Shown here piece by piece: positions 1 through 12,168 of a DNA stretch of 64,000 nt (within the stretch, counting starts at the first letter, position 1; every line of letters begins with the position of its first letter). The DNA comes from Owenia fusiformis. Taxonomy: Eukaryota > Annelida > Polychaeta > Sabellida > Oweniidae. A program made the position numbers and the translations under genes. The notes beneath the pieces are model-generated. The model was not told where the DNA came from. It saw nothing but the letters and a program-made list of their open reading frames with translations, and did no database searches. The stretch is from NCBI GenBank assembly GCA_903813345.2, contig CAIIXF020000008.1:34436867-34500866 (forward strand). The letters are read 5' to 3'.

Positions 1-2400
1 AATACAACATTAATATAATGGAAAGAACTTCAACATATCTGGTGGTAAGGTGTATAGCATGCGCCCCATACTACCACTGATCCATTTCAGGGCTGAAATC
101 AGATAAATACAACATTAATATAATGGCTAGAACTTCAACATATCTGGTTGCAAGGTGTACAGCATGCGCCCCATACTACCACTGATCCATTTCAGGGCTG
201 AAATCAGATAAATACAACATTAATATAATGGCTAGAACTTCAACATATCTGGTTGCAAGGTGTACAGCATGCGCCCCATACTACCACTGATCCATTTCAG
301 GGCTGAAATCAGATAAATACAACATTAATATAATGGAAAGAACTTCAACATATCTGGTGGTAAGGTGTATAGCATGCGCCCCATACTACCACTGATCCAT
401 TTCAGGGCTGAAATCAGATAAATACAACATTAATATAATGGCAAGAACTTCCAACATATCTGGTGGTAAGGTGTATAGCATGCGCCCCATACTACCACTG
501 ATCCATTTCAGGGCTGAAATCAGATAAATACAACATTAATATAATGGCACGAACTTCAACATATCTGGTGGTAAGGTGTATAGCATGCGTCCCATACTAC
601 CACTGATCCATTTCAGGGCTGAAATCAGATAAATATAACATTAATATAATGGCTAGAACTTCAACATATCTGGTTGCAAGGTGTACAGCATGCGCCCCAT
701 ACTACCACTGATCCATTTCAGGGCTGAAATCAGATAAATACAACATTAATATAATGGAAAGAACTTCAACATATCTGGTGGTAAGGTGTATAGCATGCGC
801 CCCATACTATCACTGATCCATTTCAGGGCTGAAATCAGATAAATACAACATTAATATAATGGCAAGAACTTCCAACATATCTGGTGGTAAGGTGTATAGC
901 ATGCGCCCCATACTACCACTGATCCATTTCAGGGCTGAAATCAGATAAATACAACATTAATATAATGGCACGAACTTCAACATATCTGGTGGTAAGGTGT
1001 ATAGCATGCGTCCCATACTACCACTGATCCATTTCAGGGCTGAAATCAGATAAATACAACATTAATATAATGGCTAGAACTTCAACATATCTGGTTGCAA
1101 GGTGTACAGCATGCGCCCCATACTACCACTGATCCATTTCAGGGCTGAAATCAGAGAAATACAACATTAATATAATGGAAAGAACTTCAACATATCTGGT
1201 GGTAAGGTGTATAGCATGCGCCCCATACTACCACTGATCCATTTCAGGGCTGAAATCAGATAAATACAACATTAATATAATGGCTAGAACTTCAACATAT
1301 CTGGTTGCAAGGTGTACAGCATGCGCCCCATACTACCACTGATCCATTTCAGGGCTGAAATCAGATAAATACAACATTAATATAATGGCTAGAACTTCAA
1401 CATATCTGGTTGCAAGGTGTACAGCATGCGCCCCATACTACCACTGATCCATTTCAGGGCTGAAATCAGATAAATACAACATTAATATAATGGCTAGAAC
1501 TTCAACATATCTGGTGGTAAGGTGTATAGCATGCGGCCCATACTACCACTGATCCATTTCAGGGCTGAAATCAGATAAATACAACATTAATTTAATGGCA
1601 AGAACTTCAACATATCTGGGGGTAAGGTGTACAGCATGCGGCCCATACTACCACTGATCCATTTCAGGGCTGAAATCAGATAAATACAACATTAATATAA
1701 TGGCAAGAACTTCAACATATCTGGTGGAAAGGTGTACAGCATGCGGCCCATACTACCACTGATCCATTTCAGGGCTGAAATCAGATAAATACAACATTAA
1801 TATAATGGCAAGAACTTCAACATATCTGGTGGTAAGGTGTACAGCATGCGGCCCATACTACCACTGATCCATTTCAGGGCTGAAATCAGATAAATACAAC
1901 ATTAATATAATGGCAAGAACTTCAACATATCTGGTGGTAAGGTGTATAGCATGCGCCCCATACTACCACTGATTCATTTCAGGGCTGAAATCAGATAAAT
2001 ACAACATTAATATAATGGCAAGAACTTCAACATATCTGGTTGCAAGGTGTACAACATGCGTCCCGTACTACCACTGATCAATGTCGGGGTTGAAATCAGA
2101 TAAATACAACATTAATATAATGGCACGAACTTCAACATATCTGGTGGTAAGATGTACAACATGCATCCCATACTACCACTGATCCATTTCAGGGCTGAAA
2201 TCAGATAAATACAACATTAATATAATGACAAAAATTTCAACATATCTGGTTGCAAGGTGTACAACATGCGTCCCATACTACCACTGATTAATGTCGGGGT
2301 TAAAATCAGATAAATACAACATTAATATAATGGCACGAACTTCAACATATCTGGTGGTAAGGTGTACAACACGCATCCCATACTACCACTGATCCATTCA
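1..2400. repeat. 105-bp satellite array with a higher-order pattern
   Basis: About 23 head-to-tail monomers of 105 bp (starts at 1, 106, 211, 316, 421 and so on) continue past the left edge. Each monomer carries the 16-bp dyad ATTTCAG-GG-CTGAAAT. Monomers fall into types by the bases after ATAATGG (AAAG, CTAG, CAAG, CACG). Types A-C-D-B occur as a near-identical four-monomer unit at 316-736 and again at 737-1157, and A-B-B occurs at 1-315 and 1158-1472. Copies after about 1970 are more diverged, as expected at an array edge. There is no coding potential. Confidence 0.95.
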
Positions 2401-2664
2401 CAGGGCAGAGCATTTGTACTGAAAGGAGCGTTTTCAGTACAAATATGTACTGAAAAATGTACTAGTTTTGTTTCAGTACAAATTTAAGTATATTTTTGTA
2501 CTGAAAAATGCACTGAATTTTTTTCAGTATATTTTTCAGTACAAATTCATGTACTGAAAAATATACTGAATTTTAAGTACAAATTTAAGTATAAATATGT
2601 ACTGAAAAATGTACTGAATTTTAAGGACAAATTTAAGTGCAAAAATATACTGAAAAATGCACTG
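2401..2664. repeat. AT-rich block of GTACTGAAA/TTTCAGTAC motifs
   Basis: This segment interrupts the satellite. It is built from iterated GTACTGAAAAATG and its reverse complement, separated by AAATTTAAGT spacers, so it could fold into several hairpins. Short open frames here only read the repeat. It is probably a separate repeat or insertion inside the satellite edge. Confidence 0.75.
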
Positions 2665-2830
2665 AAATGCAACATTAATATAATGACAAAATTTCAACAT
2701 ATAGAGTGGTAATGTGTACAGCATGCGCCCCATACTACCACTGATCCATTTCAGGGCTGAAATTAGATAAATACAACATTAATATAATGACAAAAACTTC
2801 TCATATCTGGTGGTAAGGTGTACAACATGC
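2665..2830. repeat. Two degenerate 105-bp satellite monomers
   Basis: The monomer sequence resumes (ACATTAATATAATG, GCGCCCCATACTACC, CAGGGCTGAAAT) with several substitutions and stops at about 2830. It marks the right edge of the array. Confidence 0.85.
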
Positions 2831-4890
2831 GCCAAAAATCAATACAAATGATGGCACAATCAAGACATTGCATCAATTTATTGCAGTGAATCATTTAAAT
2901 TCAGGCATACCTACTACAACCTCTCCAAAAGTTTGTAAACTCCAGCTCCACTTATAGACCACATGTTAAGCCTGCTTATATACATGTATAGCAATTTAAG
3001 GAAATCAGCAAAGCTGTACGTCTCTTCTTACCCTTAGTAATTAATCAAGCAAATATTAAATTCAAAGAGTGCAGGCTTCAAAAACCAAATCAAATGGGGA
3101 ATCAGGGTTGTCAATCTTTCAAAGGTGTATCTTATCTCAGAAGACTTTAACTTTTTGTCTGCTTGTCTTTCTAAATCTATTTTTCTTCGAAGTAACTCAG
3201 TAAATGATTAGTCCCCAACTTCCCCAAAATAACATAAGAATTTTTATGGGATGTAAGCTTTTTAAATATAACATCAAGACTGCCTACTAAATATGGTGGC
3301 AAACAGAAGTTTTCTTTTTTCTGTTGTATTTTCTCTATAACTCATAAGAAAATGTTGTTCACCCAAGTATTATAGATATTGCAATTGCATGAACGTTCAT
3401 CGAGGTTTTGGCTTGGCCTCTAATGACAACCAATTTCTATGTGTACATATAACTTATGTGCTCTAAGTCTAAACTTGCAAATAGCCTGTGTATTATTTTC
3501 ATTTTGGATATTTAAATAAATTTTTCTTTCAAATAATTTCTAAATTCTACATAAGTTCTCAAAACAGAGTATTTGAGTAGCTTTTGTCTATTGAGTGTTA
3601 TAATTCTGATATAGTTCTTTAATAATTGTCTTGAAAAAATAAAACGTGAAAGGGCAATTTAGCACTATTTATGGCGGAGTAATTCCTGTTGCTTCAAAGG
3701 AATATAAAACCTTCATGACCTCCTTATATTGATGTTTGTCAGGTAAATATAAAAAATTTGAAAAGCAAACAAAAAGAATAATTCAGAATGCATTACTTTA
3801 ACAAGTTGCTCACGAAACACTACACATAAACAGCAACAGATCAGAAGAGATGACATTTTGAATTATCTCAAATAATTTGTAGGTAAGAAAAGAAAACTTA
3901 AAAACTTATTTATTTGAACTACAGTGTACTTTTAATAATTATCAAGAAATTAAGCTGTATCGAACTGTAGTTTCAAGCCAAAAAGAGGTCAAACTAATTT
4001 CTATAGAACTTTTTTGAAGTGCTAAAGATACAGTACAAATGACTTATTTAATTGGTTCTATTAATGATTATATCTAGAATTATCGGGATTGAATTTTAGC
4101 AATAGTGAATCATATGTGTACAGTTGATTAGTGGGACATTGTTCGTTTCTTACATTTTTATGACCTCAATAATAAGAGGGGGAAAACCCCAGGGTTCAAA
4201 GATGACCTATGTCTATAATGTTAATCTGTATTGAGATAACCTACCGTCTTGATTGGTCCAAATTGACAAAAAAAAGTGGCGAATTCAAAATTTTCTAATA
4301 ACGCTTCGTTAATATTATGTTAATTTCGGCGTATTAACCAATATCATAGCTTGTTATTTCACATCAAGATAAAGAAAGATGTAAGGAATATGCTTATATT
4401 GATTAAAACATCACAACGATGTGCAATGTTCCAAAACTAACTGGCGAGAATTTGCGCAAACGAAGATGGAACACAAGAGACGTAACATGTCTGTCATCTC
4501 TAAAGCTCTGGGGGTTTCCCTCCTCTTCTCAATAATCTAAAATTTCTATATTCATGAAATTTCCAATGATGACTCACTCATCTACAAGATGTACTGTAAA
4601 AGGGGAAGCCCATTAATAAATAAAATATAAATCTCAATCATATGTCAAATTTAGGGAGGGGTTGTAAGCAAATTTAAATATTTTTCCACTGCATACATTT
4701 TTCTACAAGTGTTTTTCTATTGATATCAACACACTGAATAAACCTAATTTAGAAACTGTTGCAATTATTGGGATTTTAGGCCCAATTTTGAGCCCAATTG
4801 CTTATATATTAGAATGACTATAGAGCAGTGTCTCTAAAATCATTTGCCAATAACCATACATGTTCCTATAAATGTAAGTGTATTTTGTTA
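2831..4890. other. Non-coding stretch upstream of the 2A-TPR gene
   Basis: AT-rich sequence without a convincing ORF, RNA gene or recognisable transposon end. A splice acceptor (TTACTTTTAG) ends at 4897, three bases before the gene's ATG. An untranslated first exon and the promoter should therefore lie somewhere in this stretch, but I cannot place them. Confidence 0.5.
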
Positions 4891-4900
4891 CTTTTAGGTC

Positions 4901-5068
4901 ATGGGTGTGACGATAGATCAATGGCGGAGTGCTATAGGCAACTTCCACCCACATGGCCCTTCCAATTCCAGTTATGAAATAGCTGAGGCCCTGAGGAACG
5001 ATCCTCAATTGTTATTAGTAATCACCTTCCTCTTGCTGATAGGGGGAGTTGAATCTAATCCAGGACCT
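4901..5068 (+). other. 2A-like translational recoding / signal-like leader
   Basis: The 56 encoded residues begin MGVTIDQWRSAIGNFHP, have a hydrophobic stretch (LLLVITFLLLI, residues 38-48) and end GVESNPGP. This matches the 2A consensus D-[VI]-E-x-N-P-G-P except that the leading Asp is Gly. In 2A sequences the ribosome skips the Gly-Pro bond, here between codons 55 and 56. In sea urchin, N-terminal 2A peptides also act as signal sequences, giving two destinations for the downstream protein. Whether the Asp-to-Gly change leaves skipping active cannot be told from sequence. Confidence 0.8.
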
Positions 5069-8000
5069 ACGACCTCAGATAGTGAGACACCAGGTGAGGT
5101 TATGGTAAAGAGATAAAAATACTCAAAGGTATAAATGGTGTACATAATTACTCACTGTTGAAGTAATAGATGAAATAATTTTCCTGTGATAAACTAATTT
5201 TTTGAATATCTAATATCTGATCTTGAAAGACTAAGAATGGCAGAAAACAGAAGAGGAGCAGAAAATAATCTTGGTATGAACTGGCAATTGCATTTAATTT
5301 TGTTATTTCATGTTTATGTTCTGCAGAGACTACTGCTGATGCAATGTATCTGCTGGGTCAGAAAATAACTGCATGTGATCAGAAGACAGAGCTCAGAAAG
5401 CAAGCTGGGTACATGTATGAATTGGGATTAGCTTATGCCAAACAGGCATGTGAGACATCCGATCATTGGCAGTTCATCTATGCAACAGCACTCTTCAATG
5501 CAGCACTACAACGCATTGAGAAAAAGTCAAGGACTGTTGGAGATCATGATGATGAAATAATTGTTAAAGGTAAACTTATAACTGTAAAATCTATAACTGA
5601 CCAGTTACAACAAGTAGAGACTGACTTTCTTAAAACTGTATCTAAAGTTAACAATGAGTCAACTGCAGACTGTGCAGAAAGGTACAGGAATCATCTGGAT
5701 CAAGTAAGGACATATTCTACTGATACCATGAATAAGATTCATAAGAATGACATGCAAGTAGATAGTGTTACATCTGAAATGAGTAATGAATGTGAAGACA
5801 GGCTAATAGTAAACAGCAAGGAGTACTATGATAACCTTACAAGTCAGATAAAAGAGTTTCATGGGTTAGTATTTGATGAATGTGTGAAAATACTAGGTGC
5901 TCCAATGTGTAGGTTTGTGTTTCTAGGGTTAGGTTCACTGGCTAGAAAGGAGGTGACTGCATGGTCTGATCTTGAGTCGGCAATCATTTATGACCCAAAT
6001 GACAAATCACCTTCAGAAATCGAAGAGATCAAACAGTATTTCAGGGTTCTTGTGCATTATTTTCACATGAAAATCATCAATTTGGGTGAAACTCGTTTAA
6101 ATGTGCTAGATATCCCTGTGCTCTGTGATTTTAATTCAAAACTCAGCCAAAATTTTACAGACAATGATTTCCATGACACCTTCACGAAACAAGGACTTGC
6201 CTTTGATGGCACTCTACCTAAAGCAAGTAAGACACCTCTTGGCAGAAAGTCCACCACTCTTCCAAATGTAAAATCTGATGAACTGGAGCTTATTATGACA
6301 CTTGAAGAAATGGCAAATTATCAGTTAACAGATATTTCAATTAAAGAAGGGTATCACCTCAGTGATGTGCTCCTTACATCTACCATTATTAAAGGAGACA
6401 AATCCCTATGGGAAATGTATAATAAGAGGGTTCATGACACAATTGCATTATCCAATCAAACTAGCACAATAGGTCAAGAACGTGGATATGTTACATTAAA
6501 GGATGACTTAAAAAAGTTTGACAGTAATCCTTTAACACCTGAGTCATTTCAAAAACAAATGCGCACAAAACACACAATCTACAGATTTGCCACAATATCT
6601 ATCAACATTCTCCAACTGATATATCATTGTAAGTCATTTAGCCCCCTTGATATCTTAGAGGAGTTGGAACAGAAACAGGTTCTGACTAAGAGAGCCAAGA
6701 AAGATTTACAAGTGATGGTTTGCCTAGCCACAAATATTAGGCATCTTGTATACAGCAGATATGACCAACAAGAAGAGATTGTATCCTTCCTGGCTCCAAA
6801 TCCCAGTCAGGGAACAGTTAATTCAGAACTAGTATCTGTGAGGGATTTCAATGCAATATACAGGTTCTATGCTACATTATTCCCCTGGTCTGAATTTCTA
6901 AAAACTCACTCCACAGATCTAGCAAAATGTAAACATCTGGCTAGATATATTGATAACAGTGATACTGTAAAGGGACAACTCCATGAAGAAATGCTATTCA
7001 CTGACAATGCGCTCAAAGCCTATATACATGAAGAAGAGAGGCTCCTTTTACTTGATGGGAAAGAAAACAAAATTAAATGCAGCAATATAAAACAAAACAT
7101 AGGCAACCTTTATGAATCGCAGGGAAAGTATGGTCTGTCAATGAAATACCATGAACAAAGCCTCACAATGTACAAACAGATATTTGGAGATAAACCACAT
7201 CATGGAATAGCACAATCACTTTATGGTATTGGTAAAGTGCATAAAAGAAGAGGTGATTATACCAATGCAATCAAATACTATAAGCAAGGTCTGAATATGA
7301 TGAACCATGTATATGAAAATCAACCACATTTAATAATAGCTAACATATTAAGTAGCATTGGAGATATATATTTCAGGACAGCCAATTATAACATGGCAAT
7401 ACAATACCACAAGCAAAGTCTATACATGTACAAAATGTTACTTGGAGACAAAGCACACTCTGGAGTAGCAAATACAATCAGGAACATTGGTATTGCATAC
7501 ATTGGTAAAGGTGAACATGACAAGGCTATTCAATACTATAATCAGAGTCTGGACATGTACAGAGAGACATATGGAGACCAGTCCCATCCTAGAATAGCAG
7601 ATACACTAAACAACATTGGAATTGCATACTGGAGTAAAGGTGACCTTGACAAGGCTACTCAACACTACAATCAGAGTCTTGACATGTACAGAGAGACATA
7701 TGGAGACAAGGCACATCCAGACATAGCAATGACACTAAACAACATTGGAATTGCATACTGGAGTAAAGGTGACCATGACCAGGCTATTCAACACTACAAT
7801 CAGAGTCTGAACATGTACAGAGAGATATTTGGAGACAAGCCACATCCTGATATAGCAATGACACTAAACAACATTGGTAATGCATACAGTGATCAAGGTG
7901 ACCTTGACAAGGCTATTCAACACTACAATCAGAGTCTTGACATGTACAGAGAGACATATGGAGACAAGTCACATCCTAGAATAGCAGATACACTAAACAA

Positions 8001-8355
8001 CATTGGAATAACATACAGGGGTAAAGGTGACCATGACCAGGCTATTCAACGCTACAATCAAAGTCTGAAGATGTACAGAGAGATATATGGAGACCAGTCA
8101 CGTCCTAACAACATAGCAACAACACTAAACAACATTGGTGTTGCATACAAAGATAAAGGTGACCATGACCAGGCTATTCAATACTACAATCAGAGTCTGA
8201 AGATGTACAGAGAGATATATGGAGACCAGTCACATCCTAGCATAGCAACAATACTAAACAACATTGGTAATGCATACTCTAGGAAAGGTGAGAGTTCTAA
8301 GGCAAGTGAATACTATAAACAGAGTAGAGACATGAAGAAACAATTAAACAACTAG
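4901..8355 (+). CDS. 2A-like leader / nucleotidyltransferase-fold / TPR protein, two coding exons
   Basis: Best model is join(4901..5093, 5327..8355), 1073 residues. Exon 1 ends ...CAG|GTGAGG in phase 1 and exon 2 starts after CTGCAG in phase 1, so the join is in frame. Residues 1-56 are a 2A-like leader ending in VESNPGP. Residues 267-281 hold GSLAR followed by S-D-L-E (D279, E281), the G-S...D-x-[DE] pattern of polymerase-beta-type nucleotidyltransferases such as the DUF294/GlnD group. A possible third carboxylate lies in the later VLDIP segment. From about residue 648 to the end there are ten TPR units of 42 residues (NNIG-AY...A-YNQSL-MYRE-YGD) of the kinesin-light-chain/nephrocystin-3 style. 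Substrate and function are unknown. Proteins with 2A leaders in marine invertebrates include innate-immune STAND/NLR proteins, so a sensing role is possible but is inference. Confidence 0.85.
5094..5326 (+). other. Intron of the 2A-TPR gene
   Basis: The donor is CAG|GTGAGG at 5093/5094 and the acceptor TTATGTTCTGCAG ends at 5326, giving a 233-bp phase-1 intron. It separates the 2A leader from the enzymatic and TPR part, so the leader sits on its own exon. Confidence 0.8.
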
Positions 8356-9112
8356 ACAATGGCAACTCTGCGGAGTAGCAAATCCCAACGAACAAAATAT
8401 CAATTACCGAATTCCAATCAATTATACTCATTACTTTGGTTAAAATTGAAAAATTTAGATTTTAGAATTGCGAATTCCTGCACATTTTGAATTTTCTGAG
8501 GTACAAATCTGAAGAATAATACCATAATTGTGATCTACTCCAAAATTCCTTCAATTTGAGTATAATATAGCCATACTTTGAAGGGATCGAAAAATTATTG
8601 CGAAATCGTACATTAGACGGCCATTTTGAATTTTACGAGGCTCGAATCAGAAAAAAGATACAATATTTGCAATCTACTCTTAATTGCCTTTCATTTGAGT
8701 ATAATAAAGCTATACTTCAGAAAGATCTAAAAATTAGCGAAAATTACTGTTTTCCTGAACCCCCATACAAGGCCCCTGGGGGTCAAGATGAAAAACACGG
8801 AATATATGTGAAATAGATAGATGTTGCGAATATACTACCAAAATTTCAAACAATAATATTAATTACTTTGGTTTAGAATGAAAAATTTATGGTTTTTGCG
8901 AAAAAGTCCCGTCATTTTTAAAGCGGCGGCCATCTTGAAGAATTTTTTTTTTGCGTACAACTATTCACCAATATACATCTTTCCATTCAATATGAAGAAA
9001 ATCTGTCAACTCGTATTTGAGTTATCTTCCGGACGGACGGACGGACTGACGGACTGATGGATGGAGGGCTTCACTCTATCCCTACCGAACTTCGTTCGTT
9101 GGGATAGATTCG
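8344..9112. mobile_element. Dispersed repeat with TIR-like ends and a (CGGA)n tract, copy 1
   Basis: Nearly the same sequence recurs at 60280-61123. The left end contains AAATCCCAACGAAC and the right end GTTCGTTGGGATA, a short inverted match. Just inside the right end is an ACGGACGG/CTGACGG microsatellite, then GAGGGCTTCACT. Partial relatives are at 22682-22745 (left end) and 37610-37785 (right end). No transposase is visible, so it is a non-autonomous element or SINE/MITE-like repeat. It starts at or just before the stop codon of the TPR gene. Confidence 0.7.
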
Positions 9113-9510
9113 TTGGAACTAGATTCATCATACATATCAGCTTCTGTTACACATTCACACACTATCTAAACTAACATTGTAAATAACATTACATTAATAA
9201 ATTACATAAACAATTACAATTACTTGTATGAACTCTCACTTATGAAATAAACTACAGAATAAATGATGCTGACATAATAATTATTTTAATTTTGAATATT
9301 TCAAACTCAACAATTTACAGAAAAACATTAGTTCGCATTACACATCCAACCAAAGGAGGGATTTATTGAAATTGGGAGTATTTGATGACACTTTTTATAG
9401 TGTGATTTCAAATTACTTGTAGAACTGGACTATTAGGAACACAGTGATTGATTTGTAATTTTGAACTTTTAAACTTAAGCATATGTCAAAATTAATTTCT
9501 GACCATTATA

Positions 9511-9789
9511 CATAAAAGATGTTTTTCAATAAAAGCTATATTCAAGGGTCAAAAAATGATCATAATTAATATCAAGTTATCAATGAATCAAAATTTTATG
9601 TTGGTTTTTATATGAGTAATGAGAACTTGAGTATGATATACCTGTAAATACATGAAAGATGTTTTTCAATACAAGCTATTTTTAAGGGTAATAAAATGAT
9701 CATAATTAACATCATTATCATTAAATCAAAATTCTATGTTGGTTTTTATATGTGTTATGAGAATGAGAACTTTGGATGCACCTGTACAT
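9511..9789. repeat. Tandem duplication, about 140 bp x 2
   Basis: The unit beginning CAT[AG]AAAGATGTTTTTCAAT starts at 9511 and again at 9651 and stays alignable through TATGTTGGTTTTTATATG. It is AT-rich and non-coding. Confidence 0.8.
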
Positions 9790-9854
9790 ACTTGTAATTT
9801 ATCTATATATGGCTTTAGTCTAGAATAGGCATGTATAAAATAAAATGACATCTT

Positions 9855-10470
9855 ACATTTTGACGAGCACCTTAACCATGGTTATCAAATGAAAGGTAAA
9901 GGGTTTCTTTATTGATACTGAGATTTGCCAAGATGAAAAAGGTGTCGAAGTGACTTTTTGGGTAAAAAATGTGTTTTTTGCAAAAAATCTTTTTAAATTG
10001 ATAAAAAATATTTTTGAAAACTTATTATATAAAATATTGTCTAGTTGACTCTCAAAAGTCGAAATATACCATGTTTAATCAACTTGGGGGGGATTTTGGG
10101 ACATTAATAGTTTTTTCTTTGGGATTTGCATGCAATATCATCTAAAACGAGTGTGTTCAAAATATGATGACAACGTTAACACATTTTGACGAGCAGCTTA
10201 ACCATGGTTAATAATTGAAGAGTAAAGGGTCCCTTTGTTGATACTGAGATTTGCCAAGATGAAGTAGGTGTCGAAGTAAGTTTTTGGGTAAAAAATGAGT
10301 TTTTGCAAAAATAAGTTTATGTTAAAAAAAAACATTTTTAGAAAAATTATTATATGAAATACAGTCTTGTTGACGAAATATACCATGTTTAATCAAGGGT
10401 TCCTTTATTGATACTGAGATTTACCAAGATGAAATAGGTGTCAAAATGTGTTTCGGGTGAAATGCGTTTT
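9855..10470. repeat. Direct repeat, about 326 bp, two copies plus a fragment
   Basis: ACATTTTGACGAGCA followed by TTAACCATGGTTA occurs at 9855 and 10181. The inner part (CTTTATTGATACTGAGATTT, CCAAGATGAA) occurs a third time from about 10397. The copies are diverged and no coding sequence is seen. Confidence 0.75.
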
Positions 10471-12168
10471 TACAAGAGAAATTCAAAAATTGAAATATCT
10501 TTTTTGAAATTAAATTTTAACAAATATAGTCCGATTGATTATAACAAGTGAGAACAACTATTTGTTATCAATTTTGAGAGATTTTCGAAGCTGTTTAAGG
10601 TATTGTCTTGTGGTTTGTATCTTGCGAATTCAAACGCACTTGAATTAACGTTACTGCAAGGAGTTAAGGGGGTTGCGGTTGGTGCGATCTCAACCCCACC
10701 CAAAAAATACAACCAATAAAAGAGATGAGAGTTTTAGAATGCTTTTTGAAGTTTCTAGCTCAATTTTGAAGGAGTTGCACCAATTTTTAAAATAATACGA
10801 TCGCAGCCTCCCCCCTCAGCTGGTAGAAAGCGGGCTATGGCCCTGCTATGTATACCCTTTGTTTTATGTATATTCCAGTTCAAACGTTAGTTAATGAAAA
10901 CACCATATAATTATCTGTGATGTAGTGGATATCTACAATGAATATTTTAATGTATCCTCTATTACAAGCTGAAGATACGTGGTCAATGAAATTTGTAAAA
11001 ATTGATCATAAATAGGAAATCCTTTGATACAAAATCTTCTTTAAAATACTTCTCTCAATCAAATTATCACTAGCACTGAAAGCATCACCATTAACAATGT
11101 TAATTGTTGATTCAAATAGTATTTAATATTAACAATTAGCAAAGATTTGAACTGCATCAATCTGTTATCATATTTGCACCTAGCAGTACATTTGATCCTA
11201 GACACTGGGCTCATTGGCACTGACCAATAAGCGTTGCATTCCATTGTGCAGTGTATGTCTGGTATGAATGTAGAACTCATCATTAATACAAGTACATTTG
11301 ACATATATTTTAATGTGATTTTTACCTTCATCTTCTATTTCATAATTATTCTCATTTATTTATTGACTGTAATTTCATTGGTACCATCAATTTTAAATAT
11401 CAAGCATGTTACGAAAACTCTTTGTTACAGTCATGGCACACAAGTCAAGATCAAGACCAAGTATCCTCTTAGCTTGGTACATCAAAATATCCTTTCTTAA
11501 TTGCACTGTTGTGTGTCTAGCTCAGGCAATGTGTGAGAAGATGTTTACTCAAGTAGAGAGGGGGGGGGGGGGGGGTCACAGAGGCTTGAAGCAAGACTAC
11601 CTTATTTAACACATAATACAACGTGACTTGATTATGGGTTACTTACAGCAAAGTAAAATAACCATTCCGTATATCAAATAAGCATGTACTTCTGTGTGAT
11701 AATTATAACAGACTTATAAATACAGTATGAGAGAATCTGAGGAGCAGACAATGCTGCAATGCTGTAGTGTGATTCTGATTATTGGGTTTACTAGTTCAGT
11801 AAAATTAATCAAACCAGATTGAGTACTGTAATCTATGGATTTTTCAAAACACTGGCACATGTCCAGCATGAAACAATTGACACATTGACCATATAGCTGT
11901 TTTGGCATTTAAGTGGTGATCAACACTGGTTGTATTGATTGAACTAGTTAAGAAATGAGGAATGCTATACTAATTAATCGTCTTATTAGTGCCTTTCGAC
12001 ACCTCGTTCACTTTGGCAAATCTCACAAATCGTTTGTAAGATATAAAGGATTATTTTGATACAGGTCTCTATGGTGCTCGCAAAAATGTAAGAACTCTCT
12101 CTTTCTAGAGGCTTTTATTTTGAAAATATTCTAGACTACTTCTTATTACTGAAAATACAAGCATCACA
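10471..12168. other. Non-coding stretch with a poly-G run
   Basis: No gene is recognised on either strand; the short ORFs present have no visible motif. A run of 16 or more G residues sits near 11561-11576, followed by GTCACAG. A similar G-run with GTCACAGATTAAC marks the start of both UGT duplication units (near 23875 and 27990). Confidence 0.5.

Noticed and set aside
1-2400. CRISPR-like array of regular direct repeats
   Set aside because: Whole 105-bp monomers repeat without unique spacers, and the window is eukaryotic; this is satellite DNA.
2536-2733. 65-codon minus-strand ORF with YIFQYIF repeats
   Set aside because: It translates the GTACTGAAA-type repeat block; low complexity, no gene signals.
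5236-5273. Possible small middle exon in the 2A-TPR gene (after CTAAG, before GTATGA)
   Set aside because: It would end in phase 0 and break the frame into exon 2 at 5327. Direct splicing 5093 to 5327 is in frame and simpler.
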